The notes under the pieces were generated by a model that did not search any database, was not told the DNA's origin, and was given only the letters and a program-made list of their open reading frames with translations. A stretch of DNA of 33,459 bases from positions 1 through 33,459 of the forward strand of contig JAJPID010000022.1 of assembly GCA_021324945.1 (NCBI GenBank). Direction: 5' to 3'. The DNA comes from Lysobacterales bacterium. GTDB taxonomy: Bacteria; Pseudomonadota; Gammaproteobacteria; Xanthomonadales; Rhodanobacteraceae. Each line of letters begins with the position of its first letter. Positions within the stretch are counted from its first letter, which is position 1. The position numbers and the translations under genes are program-made. Shown one piece after another: positions 1-7,118 of this stretch.

Positions 1-207
1 GTCAAGGTTCGCGAGAACGAACCCTTCGAAATCGCCCTGCGCCGCTTCAAGCGCACCTGCGAGAAGGCCGGCGTGCTCGCCGAAACCCGCAAGCGCGAGT
101 TCTACGAAAAGCCGACCCAGGAACGCAAGCGCAAGCGCGCCGCCGCGGTGAAGCGCCATCTGCGCCGCCTGTCGCGCGAAGTGACGCGCCGCGAACGGTT
201 GTATTGA
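1..207 (+). CDS. rpsU: 30S ribosomal protein S21 (5' end missing)
   Basis: The window opens inside this gene. The first codon here is Val ([15 protein letters not shown]), and 68 residues run to a TGA at 205-207. S21 is about 71 residues in gammaproteobacteria, so only about three N-terminal residues (typically MPS) lie outside the window. The body shows the family's hallmarks: [11 protein letters not shown], then a very basic C-terminal helix rich in Arg and Lys ending RRERLY. S21 sits in the 30S platform near the 3' end of 16S rRNA and helps initiation complexes form. A strong intrinsic terminator follows at 231-266. In many gammaproteobacteria rpsU heads the rpsU-dnaG-rpoD operon; here dnaG lies about 18 kb away. 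The identification is essentially certain. Confidence 0.98.
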   Translation, partial: VKVRENEPFEIALRRFKRTCEKAGVLAETRKREFYEKPTQERKRKRAAAVKRHLRRLSREVTRRERLY

Positions 208-230
208 GACAAGAATTTTGTGGGTTCGGG

Positions 231-266
231 CAGCCGGCATCCTCGGATGCCGGCTGTTTTCGTTTT
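231..266 (+). terminator. Rho-independent terminator after rpsU
   Basis: A perfect 10-bp inverted repeat (CAGCCGGCAT at 231-240 with ATGCCGGCTG at 247-256) closes a 6-nt loop and is followed by a T-rich tract, TTTTCGTTTT, at 257-266. This is a textbook intrinsic terminator on the plus strand. It lies 23 bp after the rpsU stop and just before the Shine-Dalgarno of the next gene, so it should attenuate read-through from rpsU into the YqeY-like gene. Confidence 0.93.
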
Positions 267-278
267 GGAGAATGGAAC

Positions 279-728
279 ATGAGCGCCCTGAAAGCACGTC
301 TCAGCGACGACATGAAAGCCGCGATGAGGAGCGGCGACAAGCAGCGGCTGGGCACGATCCGGCTGGTGCAGGCCGCGATCAAGCAGCGCGAGGTGGACGA
401 GCGCATCCAGCTTGACGACGCCCAAGTACTGCACGTGCTGGAAAAGATGCTGAAGCAGCGTCGCGACTCGGTTGCGCAATACGAAGCCGCGCAGCGCGAG
501 GATCTGGCCGCGCAGGAGCGCTATGAAATCGGCGTGATCGAATCGTATCTGCCGGCGCAATTGTCGGATTCCGAAATCGATGCGCTGATTGCTTCCGCGA
601 TAGCCGATGCGGGCGCCACATCTGCGCGCGATATGGGCAAGGTGATGGCGCTTTTGAAGGAACGCGCCGCCGGCCGCGCGGATTTCGGCGCGCTGTCGCA
701 GAAAGTGAAGGCGAAGCTTTCAAGCTGA
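279..728 (+). CDS. GatB/YqeY domain-containing protein
   Basis: This 149-aa soluble protein begins MSALKARLSDDMKAAMRSGD and matches the stand-alone GatB/YqeY family. Family marks are an N-terminal helix, a RLGTIRLVQAAIKQREVDER segment, the VIESYLPAQLSDSEI signature near the middle, and a C-terminal ARDMGKVMALLKERAAGRAD segment. The YqeY fold resembles the tail domain of GatB of tRNA amidotransferase and is thought to bind tRNA, but the cellular role of the stand-alone form is not established. The ATG at 279 was chosen because GGAG at 267-270 sits eight bases upstream and the protein begins where the family does. The position directly after rpsU is common in Xanthomonadales. The family assignment is secure; the function is unknown. 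Confidence 0.95.
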   Translation: MSALKARLSDDMKAAMRSGDKQRLGTIRLVQAAIKQREVDERIQLDDAQVLHVLEKMLKQRRDSVAQYEAAQREDLAAQERYEIGVIESYLPAQLSDSEIDALIASAIADAGATSARDMGKVMALLKERAAGRADFGALSQKVKAKLSS

Positions 729-1093
729 CACTGAGCAGGCCATGGAAGGCCGTGTTGAGCGAGCCTCCAGCGCCATCGCATGACGCCGAGTATCGCAGCC
801 GGACGCGAAAAAGGCGCGATCTTCGAGCACTTGGGATGTGTGAGTTCCCCCAGCACGCACCCGGCGAGAAGCGCAGGGCAGTCAAGTCAATTGAACGTTG
901 GCTCGACTGTCATGCCGGCGCGATGGTTTCGGCGACTTTTGCCGAGACAAAGTCGGCCGCTCGCGGCAGCGAGCGGATCATTGAGCAATCTTTCGATGCA
1001 ACCGCAAGTGTTCCCCTCCCGTCCGACCCCTTGCCGTGGTCGGACGCCCTCACCGCAAGCGGGAGAGGGGAAACTCTCGCTAACATCACCCGC
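729..1093 (+). other. Intergenic region before the lipid-type cluster, no gene seen
   Basis: About 365 bases carry no convincing gene. An open frame runs through from 752 but its sequence is low-complexity and repeat-derived. The first part (729-950) shows nothing recognisable. A short hairpin, CCGCTCG at 957-963 with CGAGCGG at 970-976, and a REP-like element at 1011-1072 fill the second part, ending about 20 bases before the ATG of the arginase-fold gene. No clear promoter was found; the promoter of the following operon must lie here or in the preceding gene. Confidence 0.6.
961..1072. repeat. REP-like repeat, copy A (inverted relative to copy B)
   Basis: Two parts can be seen. Positions 961-1013 are nearly identical to the reverse complement of about 6458-6508, with only about six differences by eye over 53 bases. 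Both copies contain GCGGCAGCGAGCGGA followed by CATTGAGCAATCTT. Positions 1011-1072 form a REP-like palindrome with ends TTCCCCTC / GAGGGGAA, an inner perfect 9-bp stem CGTCCGACC (1020-1028) / GGTCGGACG (1038-1046), and the phrase GCAAGCGGGAGAG. The same layout appears at 6388-6443 and inside mgtA at 23846-23900. It is therefore a dispersed family in this genome, and a copy lies on each side of the seven-gene cluster. Confidence 0.8.
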
Positions 1094-2029
1094 ATGACCA
1101 TTCCCCACCTTCGCATCCTCGACACCGACGGCAGCGTGGACGCGCAGATGCTGCGGGATGCTGCGCCGTGGGCGTCCACCAGCGAAATGGATCTGCGCGA
1201 TCTCGGCCCCGCGCTCCGCTTGTGGAGCCGTCGCAAGACGATCGACATCGCGCGCGCGCGCCTCGCTCAGGCCGGCGATTTGCGGCCGTCGGTCAGTTTT
1301 CTCGGTTCGGGCGATTTCCACCATCTCGCCGTGCTGCTGATCGAGCGCGTGCGCGAGCCGTTGAGCGTGCTGCACATCGACAACCATCCGGACTGGGTGA
1401 AACTCGCGCCGCGCTGGCACTGCGGATCGTGGATCAACCGGGTGCTAGAATTGCCGAACGTGCAGCGCGTGGTGACGGTCGGGCCGTGCAGCGACGATCT
1501 GGTCGACCCGGCGCGCAAGGGCGGCAACCTCGCCGCGCTGGACGCGGGCAGGCTCGTGCTCTTTCCCTGGCAGCACGCGCCCTCGCGGGTGCGGCGGCGC
1601 ATCCAGGACGGCCGGGGGCATGAATGGCGCAACGGCGCCCTGCACTGGCGAAACCTCGCCGAAAGGCAGTTGCTGGAAGCTTGCGGCATGGTGGTCGCGG
1701 CGCTGCCCGAAACGGCGGTCTGGATCACGATCGACAAGGATGTGCTGCCGGAAGATGAGGCCTTGACCAATTGGGACCAGGGCCGCATGCCGCTCGCTGC
1801 GGTGCTGGAAACCATTCGCGCGGTCGCGGCCGCACGGCGCGTAATCGGGGCGGACGTCTGCGGTGAGTATTCGCCGCCCGCGCACGCCAACTGGTTCAAA
1901 CGGATCGAGGCGCGCATGGATCAGCCGCGACGCCGGTCGAATGCGGACGCGCTGACGGCCAACTCGCGGACAGACAGCGCATTGGCGGCAGCATTGTTCG
2001 AGGCTTGCAACCGATCCACTTTGCAGTGA
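1094..2029 (+). CDS. Arginase/ureohydrolase-fold protein
   Basis: This 311-aa protein has the metal-binding signature of the arginase/agmatinase/formiminoglutamase superfamily. SGDFHH (about 72-77) stands where GGDHS is usual, HIDNHPDW (94-101) matches DAHxD, and ITIDKDVLP (211-219) matches DxDxxDP. GADVCGEYSP (252-261) resembles the final glutamate motif. All expected Mn ligands are therefore present, although the motifs diverge from true arginases. The family hydrolyses guanidino or ureido C-N bonds; arginine to ornithine plus urea is the obvious candidate reaction but the substrate is not shown. The ATG at 1094 begins the family-like sequence; longer starts would translate the upstream repeat. 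No strong Shine-Dalgarno is visible. It is the first gene of a tight operon with transporters, an acyltransferase, an acyl carrier protein and a ketosynthase, which suggests it supplies an amine for acylation (inference). Confidence 0.85.
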   Translation: MTIPHLRILDTDGSVDAQMLRDAAPWASTSEMDLRDLGPALRLWSRRKTIDIARARLAQAGDLRPSVSFLGSGDFHHLAVLLIERVREPLSVLHIDNHPDWVKLAPRWHCGSWINRVLELPNVQRVVTVGPCSDDLVDPARKGGNLAALDAGRLVLFPWQHAPSRVRRRIQDGRGHEWRNGALHWRNLAERQLLEACGMVVAALPETAVWITIDKDVLPEDEALTNWDQGRMPLAAVLETIRAVAAARRVIGADVCGEYSPPAHANWFKRIEARMDQPRRRSNADALTANSRTDSALAAALFEACNRSTLQ

Positions 2030-2039
2030 TCTTCCCTAC

Positions 2040-2411
2040 ATGCCGGTTACAATTCTGTTGCTGCTCGGTTCGGTCTGTTGCGATGTGATCGGGCAGGTAT
2101 GTTTCAAGCTGGGCGTCGGCCACGAGCACGCCGATGCGGGGCGCGGCGCGCGCGCGTTCCTGTTGCGGCTGGTGGGTTCGCCCTGGGTTGCGCTCGGTGT
2201 GGTGGTGTACGCGCTGGAGTTCGTGCTGTGGTTCGCCGCGCTGTCGCGCGCCCCACTCTCCTTCGCGTTTCCGGTCGCGGCGCTGTCCTACGTTGGCGTG
2301 GTGCTGGCCAGTCGCTTCGTGCTGCGCGAACGCGTGTCCCTGCGGCGCTGGCTAGGCACAGCGGCGATCGTGATCGGTGTGGCATTGGTATGTGGTCAGC
2401 AACTGGGTTGA
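2040..2411 (+). CDS. Small 4-TM SMR/EamA-like membrane protein (first copy)
   Basis: This 123-aa very hydrophobic protein has four predicted membrane segments, at about residues 2-22, 43-66, 70-92 and 100-120. The first contains VCCDVIGQVCFKLG and the third APLSFAFPVAALSYVGVVL. The YPVAALSYV-like and LGTAAIVIGVAL segments are typical of SMR/EamA half-transporters such as ArnE and ArnF, which pair to flip an aminoarabinose-linked lipid. It starts 10 bases after the arginase-fold gene stops and ends 13 bases before the hydrolase begins, so it is clearly in the operon. A second protein of the same type lies two genes downstream. A heteromeric flippase for a lipid made by this cluster is a reasonable inference. 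Drug efflux is the alternative. Confidence 0.85.
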   Translation: MPVTILLLLGSVCCDVIGQVCFKLGVGHEHADAGRGARAFLLRLVGSPWVALGVVVYALEFVLWFAALSRAPLSFAFPVAALSYVGVVLASRFVLRERVSLRRWLGTAAIVIGVALVCGQQLG

Positions 2412-2424
2412 ACAGGCGTACGTC

Positions 2425-3297
2425 ATGACGCACTCGATGATCAAGCAGGCCGATTTCCTGCTGCGCGGCGGCAACAGCGGCGTACTGTTGATCCACGGCC
2501 TCACCGGCACGCCCGCGGAGATGCGCTTCGTCGGCAAGGGTCTGCACCGCGCCGGCTACACGGTTTACGGCATGCAGCTCGCCGGGCATTGCGGCACCGA
2601 AGCGGATCTGCTGAAGACCGGCTGGCGCGATTGGCGGCGCAGCGTTTCCGAAGCGGCCGACAAACTGCTGGCGCAGGTCGATCACCTGTTCGTGGCCGGC
2701 CTGTCGATGGGTTCGGTGCTGGCGCTGCAACTGGCGATCGACCGCCCGCACCAGGTCGAAGCCTTGGGTCTGTACGGCAGCACGTTCTTCTATGACGGCT
2801 GGACGATCCCGAAGATGGCGCGGCTGTCCTTCATGCTGCCGTTCGTGTGCGGCCTCGGCTTGTTCAAACGGCGACGCTTCATGGAGAGTTTCCCCTACGG
2901 CATCAAGGACGAGCGCGTGCGCCAGCGCATCGCCGGCGCGATGTTCGACGGCCAGAGCGAAATGGCCGGTCTGCCGGGCAATCCATGGCCCTCGCTGGCG
3001 GAATTCCACAAGCTGGTATGGAACGTGCGCCCGCGCCTGCACAAGGTGCGCGCGCCGTGCCTGATCATGCACTCGGCCGACGACGACATCGCGAGCGTGC
3101 GCAACGCGCAGTTGATTGAGCGGCACGTTTCCGCACCGACCGAAACCGTGCTGCTGACCGACAGCTATCACATGATCACGGTGGACGGCGAGCGCGATCA
3201 GGTGATAGCGCGCTCGGCGGATTTCTTTGCGCGTGCGCTGGCCGCCGGACGCGAACGAGAAACCTTCGCGCCGGCCTCCGCTGCGCGGGTCGCATGA
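2425..3297 (+). CDS. Alpha/beta hydrolase (carboxylesterase/lipase type)
   Basis: This 290-aa serine hydrolase has the usual order of elements. The oxyanion motif HGLTGTP (24-30) comes first, then the nucleophile elbow GLSMG (92-96, Ser94). HSADDDI (216-222) supplies the acid, and the catalytic His is in DSYHMITVD (His249). It resembles Est30-like carboxylesterases and monoacylglycerol lipases. There is no signal peptide, so it should be cytoplasmic. The ATG at 2425 was chosen because upstream residues overlap the previous gene; ATG 2437 is possible. Its stop overlaps the start of the next gene by four bases (ATGA, 3294-3297), implying translational coupling. Within this cluster it could release or transfer an acyl chain from the carrier protein or trim the product; that is inference. 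Confidence 0.9.
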   Translation: MTHSMIKQADFLLRGGNSGVLLIHGLTGTPAEMRFVGKGLHRAGYTVYGMQLAGHCGTEADLLKTGWRDWRRSVSEAADKLLAQVDHLFVAGLSMGSVLALQLAIDRPHQVEALGLYGSTFFYDGWTIPKMARLSFMLPFVCGLGLFKRRRFMESFPYGIKDERVRQRIAGAMFDGQSEMAGLPGNPWPSLAEFHKLVWNVRPRLHKVRAPCLIMHSADDDIASVRNAQLIERHVSAPTETVLLTDSYHMITVDGERDQVIARSADFFARALAAGRERETFAPASAARVA

Positions 3298-4421
3298 TCG
3301 AAACGCTTGCGCTCGACTCCATCGCGGCGATCGAACCCTCGCACTGGAACGCGCTGCATTTCGGCGGCAACGATGCCGACGAACTCGAGGATTGGAGCTA
3401 CTTGCACGCGATCGAAGGCGCCGGCTTGCGCGATTTCCGTTTTGTCTATTTCGCGCTACGTGAAAACGGAAAACTGCGTGCCGCGGCGCCGGCCTTCCTC
3501 ACCGACTATCGTCTAGACACCACCGTTTCCGGCTCTCTGAAGCGCGTCACCGATGCGGTTGTAAAATTGCTGCCGCGGTTGCTGCGCATTCCGATGCTCT
3601 GCCTGGGTTCTCCCGTCACCGAGCGCTGCGGCATCGGCTTCGATGCGGCAGCCACGGAAGCGCAACGCGCAAGTTGGCTTGACGCGCTGCTTGCGAAGAT
3701 GGAAGTCACCGCCGCACGCGAAGGCTGCGGCATGCTCGCCGTGAAGGACGCACCGGTTGCGCAGGATGCGCTGTGGCGCCGCGTGTTTCCGCAGCGCGGC
3801 CTGCGCGCCCTGCCGGGCCTGCCCGGCGCGACACTGGACTTGCCGTATGCAGGTCTCGACGAATATCTCGCCACGCTCAGCCCCGCCACGCGCAAGGATC
3901 TGCGCCGCAAGCAACGCGCGGCGGAAGGCCTGAAGATCGAATGGCGCGATTCGCTGGATGGCGTTCGCGAGGCAGTGATGTCGCTGTATCGCGCCACGCT
4001 GCAGCGCGCCGAATTCCGGTTCGAGGAATTGACGGAAAGCTATTTCGAAAACGTGCTGCGCGGGATGCCCGGCCGCGCGCTCATCGCCACTTACTTCGAA
4101 GGCGATACGCTGCTCGCGTTCAACTTGATACTGGAAAACGGGCGCCGCCTGCTGGACAAGTTTCTCGGCATGGACTACTCGGCGATGGATCGCTATAACC
4201 TCTATCACGTGAGCTGGCTGGAGAACGTGCGCCATTGCATCGCGCGGCGCATTCCGGTGTACGAAAGCGGGCAGGGCCTGCATCGCGAAAAGGTGCGGCT
4301 GGGCAGCACGCTGCACGCCAACACGTTGTGGTATCGCCATCGCAACCGCTTCGTGGATGGCGTTTTCGCGCGCGTGGACAAGTTGGCACGCATGGACGAC
4401 GGCGAGGCGCAATGCGCATGA
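3294..4421 (+). CDS. GNAT/FemAB-like N-acyltransferase
   Basis: This 375-aa protein is built like duplicated-GNAT (FemAB-like, 'GNAT family' type) transferases. It has a degenerate N-terminal half and a better conserved C-terminal half. The latter contains LSPATRKDLRRKQRAAE (about 198-214), a stretch typical of the family, then DTLLAFNLILENGRRLLDKF and a late YESGQGLHREKVRLGS segment. Members move acyl or aminoacyl groups from CoA, ACP or tRNA donors to amines. The gene overlaps the preceding hydrolase by four bases (ATGA) and the following SMR gene by about four to ten bases, so its expression is coupled to both. With an amine-generating arginase fold and an acyl carrier protein in the same operon, N-acylation of ornithine or a relative is an attractive guess, not a demonstrated reaction. 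No signal peptide is seen. Confidence 0.8.
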   Translation: MIETLALDSIAAIEPSHWNALHFGGNDADELEDWSYLHAIEGAGLRDFRFVYFALRENGKLRAAAPAFLTDYRLDTTVSGSLKRVTDAVVKLLPRLLRIPMLCLGSPVTERCGIGFDAAATEAQRASWLDALLAKMEVTAAREGCGMLAVKDAPVAQDALWRRVFPQRGLRALPGLPGATLDLPYAGLDEYLATLSPATRKDLRRKQRAAEGLKIEWRDSLDGVREAVMSLYRATLQRAEFRFEELTESYFENVLRGMPGRALIATYFEGDTLLAFNLILENGRRLLDKFLGMDYSAMDRYNLYHVSWLENVRHCIARRIPVYESGQGLHREKVRLGSTLHANTLWYRHRNRFVDGVFARVDKLARMDDGEAQCA

Positions 4422-4846
4422 ACGCGACACGGCAGACCATATGGCCGGTGCTGATCGCATGGCTCGCGCTGCTGGCGCTCGAAACGCTGTGCCAGATTTC
4501 GCTGAAGCTGGCCGGTGAAGCGGTGGGCGCCTTCCATTTCGACGCGGCTTCGGTGCTGGCTGCGCTGTCCACGCCATGGCTGTGGGTGGCGATCGGCTGC
4601 TATCTGGGCGCGTTCCTCGCCTGGATGACGATCCTGAGCAAATCCACGCTGTCCTCGGCCTATCCGACCAGCGCGATCGTATTCGTCAGCGTGATGATCG
4701 CGTCATGGGTCGTGTTCGGCGAAGCGGTGGACTGGGAAAAAGTGCTGGGGTCGGCGATCATCGTGGCAGGCATACTGATGCTGGGCGGCGATGCGCCCGG
4801 CGCGCAAGCCGCGGTTGCCGCGGCGACAGGAGAGACGCATGAGTGA
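4412..4846 (+). CDS. Small 4-TM SMR/EamA-like membrane protein (second copy)
   Basis: This 144-aa protein has four membrane segments, at about 10-30, 52-72, 79-103 and 110-130. It carries the SMR-like phrases LALETLCQISLKLAGEA in the first helix and SAYPTSAIVFVSVMIASWVVFGE in the third and fourth regions (positions 88-110). Two starts are possible. ATG 4412 lies close behind GAGG (4404-4407), and ATG 4418 overlaps the previous stop as ATGA. The longer form is given, with low certainty. Its stop overlaps the ACP start (4839). It differs clearly from the first SMR-like protein at 2040-2411, so the two are diverged partners rather than a recent duplication. This is the arrangement seen for ArnE/ArnF and other paired small exporters. 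Transport of the cluster's lipid product is inferred. Confidence 0.85.
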   Translation: MRMNATRQTIWPVLIAWLALLALETLCQISLKLAGEAVGAFHFDAASVLAALSTPWLWVAIGCYLGAFLAWMTILSKSTLSSAYPTSAIVFVSVMIASWVVFGEAVDWEKVLGSAIIVAGILMLGGDAPGAQAAVAAATGETHE

Positions 4847-5135
4847 CGACGTGCAACAGACGGTGTTCGGCATCATTGCCAAAGAAGCCAACATCGACGT
4901 GTCGAAGATCACGCCTGATTCGACCTTGAAGGATCTGGAAATCCAGTCGCTGGATGCGATCCAGATCATTTTCGAGATCGAGGATCACTACAAGATCCAG
5001 ATGCCGGATCGCGATCCCAATTTCGATACCGAGTCGGTGCGCGGGCTGGTGGACACCGTCAAGCAACTGCTGGCGCAGCAGCAGAGCGCGCCGTCGGGCG
5101 ATTCGACGCCGCCTTCTTCGCCGCCCACGGCGTGA
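4839..5135 (+). CDS. Acyl carrier protein
   Basis: This 98-aa acidic protein has the four-helix ACP pattern and the attachment site DLEIQSLDAIQ, with Ser37 as the 4'-phosphopantetheine site. The usual motif is DSLD; here the residue before Ser is Gln (QSLD), a modest departure. A 20-residue tail rich in Gln, Ser and Pro follows the ACP fold. It has the best ribosome binding site of the cluster, AGGAG at 4828-4832 six bases before ATG 4839, and overlaps the end of the SMR gene by eight bases. The strong site suits a carrier needed in excess over the enzymes. It sits directly before a ketosynthase, so the cluster probably builds or carries its own acyl chain. It is not the housekeeping AcpP, which is shorter and lies in the fab cluster. 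Confidence 0.92.
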   Translation: MSDDVQQTVFGIIAKEANIDVSKITPDSTLKDLEIQSLDAIQIIFEIEDHYKIQMPDRDPNFDTESVRGLVDTVKQLLAQQQSAPSGDSTPPSSPPTA

Positions 5136-5142
5136 GATCGCG

Positions 5143-6363
5143 ATGGGCCGTCGCGTCGTCATCACCGGCATGGGCGCGATCTGCGCGCTCGGTCACAACG
5201 CGCGCGAGGTGTGGGCCGGCATCCGCGAGGGCCGCAGTGCGATCGCGCCGCTCACGGGCTTCGAAGATCAGACCGACCTGCGTGTGCGCGTGGCCGCGCA
5301 GGTGCGCGATTACGATCCGGCGCGGCACTTCGATCCGAAGAAACTGATCCTGCTGGATCGCGTGTCGCAATTCTCGATCATCGCCGCGCGTGAAGCCGTG
5401 GCGCAGGCCGGGCTGAAATTCCGCGAAAGGGACTTGAGCGCGCGCACCGCGTGCGTGATCGGCACCGGCACCGGCGGCGAACAGACCAACGACGAATGTT
5501 CCAAACGCCTGTATGGCGAAGGCAATCCGCGCATGCATCCGCTGTCGATCGTGCGCCGCATGATGAGCGCGCCGGCTTCGCAGGTGTCGATCGAATTCGG
5601 CATCACCGGCCCTACTTTCGTCACGTCCAGCGCTTGCGCTTCGGCCAATCACGCGCTCGCCTCGGCATTTGCGCTGGTGCGCTCGGGTTTGTGCGACGTC
5701 GCGCTGGCCGGCGGCACGGAAGCGTGCATCACGCTCGGCGTGCTGCGCGCGTGGGAAGCGATGCGCGTGTTGGCCGATGACACCTGCCGGCCGTTCTGCA
5801 AACAGCGCCGCGGCTTGGTGCTGGCCGAAGGCGCGGGCATGTACGTGCTGGAAGATTTCGACCATGCCCGCGCACGCGGCGCGGAAATCCTGGCCGAGTT
5901 TGCTGGCGCGGGCATGTCGGCCGACGCGGGCGACATCGTGCTACCTTCCGCTGACGGTGCGGCAAGCGCAATGCAGGCTGCGTTGAACGATGCGAAATTG
6001 AATCCGTGCGACATCGACTACATCAATGCGCACGGTACCGCGACGCCGGCCAACGATCCCACCGAAACCCGTGCAATCCGGAAAGTGTTCGGCGAACACT
6101 CGAATTCGCTCGCCGTGTCATCCACGAAATCCGTGCACGGCCACGCTCTCGGTGCCGCCGGCGCGCTGGAACTGCTCGCCGCGATTCAAGCCCTGCGCGA
6201 CCAGGTCGTGCCGCCCACAGCCAATTTCATCGACCCCGATCCGGAATGCGATCTGGATTACGTGCCGAACACGCCGCGCGAACGCGAAATTCGCGCCGCG
6301 CTGTCGAATGCCTTCGCGTTCGGTGGGTTGAATGCGGTGGTGGCGTTGAAGCGTGCGACCTGA
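5143..6363 (+). CDS. Beta-ketoacyl-ACP synthase, FabF-like (KAS II type)
   Basis: This 406-aa condensing enzyme has the full Cys-His-His triad. Cys165 is in TSSACASANHA, His297 in NAHGTATPANDPTE, and His334 in KSVHGHALGAAG, with Lys329 also present. The C-terminal glycine loop is FAFGGLNA instead of the usual FGFGGTN. It begins MGRRVVITGMGAICALG, the typical start of the family, at ATG 5143, seven bases after the ACP stop. FabF-type enzymes extend acyl-ACP with malonyl-ACP by decarboxylative condensation. As the last gene of the operon and next to a dedicated ACP, it is more likely a specialised-pathway enzyme than the housekeeping FabF, which normally sits by fabG and acpP. No ketoreductase, dehydratase or chain-length factor is nearby, so those steps would have to be borrowed from fatty acid synthesis. 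Confidence 0.95.
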   Translation: MGRRVVITGMGAICALGHNAREVWAGIREGRSAIAPLTGFEDQTDLRVRVAAQVRDYDPARHFDPKKLILLDRVSQFSIIAAREAVAQAGLKFRERDLSARTACVIGTGTGGEQTNDECSKRLYGEGNPRMHPLSIVRRMMSAPASQVSIEFGITGPTFVTSSACASANHALASAFALVRSGLCDVALAGGTEACITLGVLRAWEAMRVLADDTCRPFCKQRRGLVLAEGAGMYVLEDFDHARARGAEILAEFAGAGMSADAGDIVLPSADGAASAMQAALNDAKLNPCDIDYINAHGTATPANDPTETRAIRKVFGEHSNSLAVSSTKSVHGHALGAAGALELLAAIQALRDQVVPPTANFIDPDPECDLDYVPNTPREREIRAALSNAFAFGGLNAVVALKRAT

Positions 6364-6387
6364 CCAGTCATCCCCGCGAGGCCGACA

Positions 6388-6508
6388 TTTCCCTCCTGCT
6401 TGCGGGAGAGGATGCGACCACTTGTCAGACGGGAGGGGGAAAACTTGCAAGAAAGGGAAGACTTGCAGCTGCACCGCAAGATTGCTCAATGTTCCGCTCG
6501 CTGCCGCG
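6388..6508. repeat. REP-like repeat, copy B
   Basis: Positions 6388-6443 have ends TTTCCCTC / GAGGGGGAAA and contain GCTTGCGGGAGAGG, the same layout as the elements at 1011-1072 and 23846-23900. Positions about 6458-6508 are the near-exact reverse complement of 961-1013. The element begins 24 bases after the ketosynthase stop. Together with copy A it brackets the seven-gene cluster in inverted orientation. The remaining space to 6573 shows no gene and no T-tailed terminator. Confidence 0.8.
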
Positions 6509-6573
6509 AAGACACGCAGCGCCAGACTCCGATGCGAGTGGCGATAGGACGCGTCTCGCGAAAGTCCATCCGC

Positions 6574-7032
6574 TCAACCCACTGGCGCGAGCATCATCAA
6601 TTTGCTGATGTCGATGTATTGCAGCAGGCCGGCCATGCCTGCCATCACGTGCGGTTCGGTGGCGACGCCGGTGATCGCCCACTGACCCCAGGTTTCGAAC
6701 GCGCTCTGAATCGCTTGCGGACCGCCGTTCGCGAACGCGCGTTGCGCCTGCGCCGGACACGCGTCCGTCAGCAACGACGTGACGACACTGCCCGCCTGTT
6801 GATTGATCGATTCGCGTTGCGCGGGATCGATCGTCGCAAGCGGCGCGAGGTCGGGATCAAGCGCCAAGGTGGCGAACGCCCACAGCGTCAGCACGGTGCG
6901 ATCCGCGGGCGTGGTCGAATGGATCAGGCATTGGCCGAGGTCGTCATCCGCGCTGGCAGCATGCGAAGGTCTGGGGAGCATCACGGCCGCGGCGGAGAAC
7001 AAAGCGAGCGGCAACAACAGATGGCGGCGCAT
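6574..7032 (-). CDS. Exported hypothetical protein
   Basis: This 152-aa protein has a clear Sec signal peptide: MRRHLLLPLALFSAAAVML, then PRPSHA before a likely cut at about residue 25. The mature part is about 127 residues, mostly helical, with two cysteines, in LGQCLIH and TDACPAQ, that could form a disulfide. No enzymatic motif is visible and I do not recognise the family by function. The last 45 residues (TWGQWAITGVATEPHVMAG and on) are Gly/Ala-rich but not a membrane anchor. The start at 7032 was chosen because the signal peptide begins there; a longer open frame reaching to 7440 is antisense to cysK and low-complexity. It lies downstream of cysK on the same strand with an 86-bp gap. A soluble periplasmic protein is the most that can be said. 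Confidence 0.75.
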   Translation of the reverse strand: MRRHLLLPLALFSAAAVMLPRPSHAASADDDLGQCLIHSTTPADRTVLTLWAFATLALDPDLAPLATIDPAQRESINQQAGSVVTSLLTDACPAQAQRAFANGGPQAIQSAFETWGQWAITGVATEPHVMAGMAGLLQYIDISKLMMLAPVG

Positions 7033-7118
7033 GGCAAAAATCCGCAAGACGAAACATCTTTGACCACACGAATGCACCGGCGTTCGGTGGCGGGATACAG
7101 ACGCGCCGCGCCGTTGAA

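Noticed and set aside
752-1093. Upstream extension of the arginase-fold ORF by 114 codons
   Set aside because: The extension translates the REP-like repeat and low-complexity sequence; family similarity begins at the ATG at 1094.
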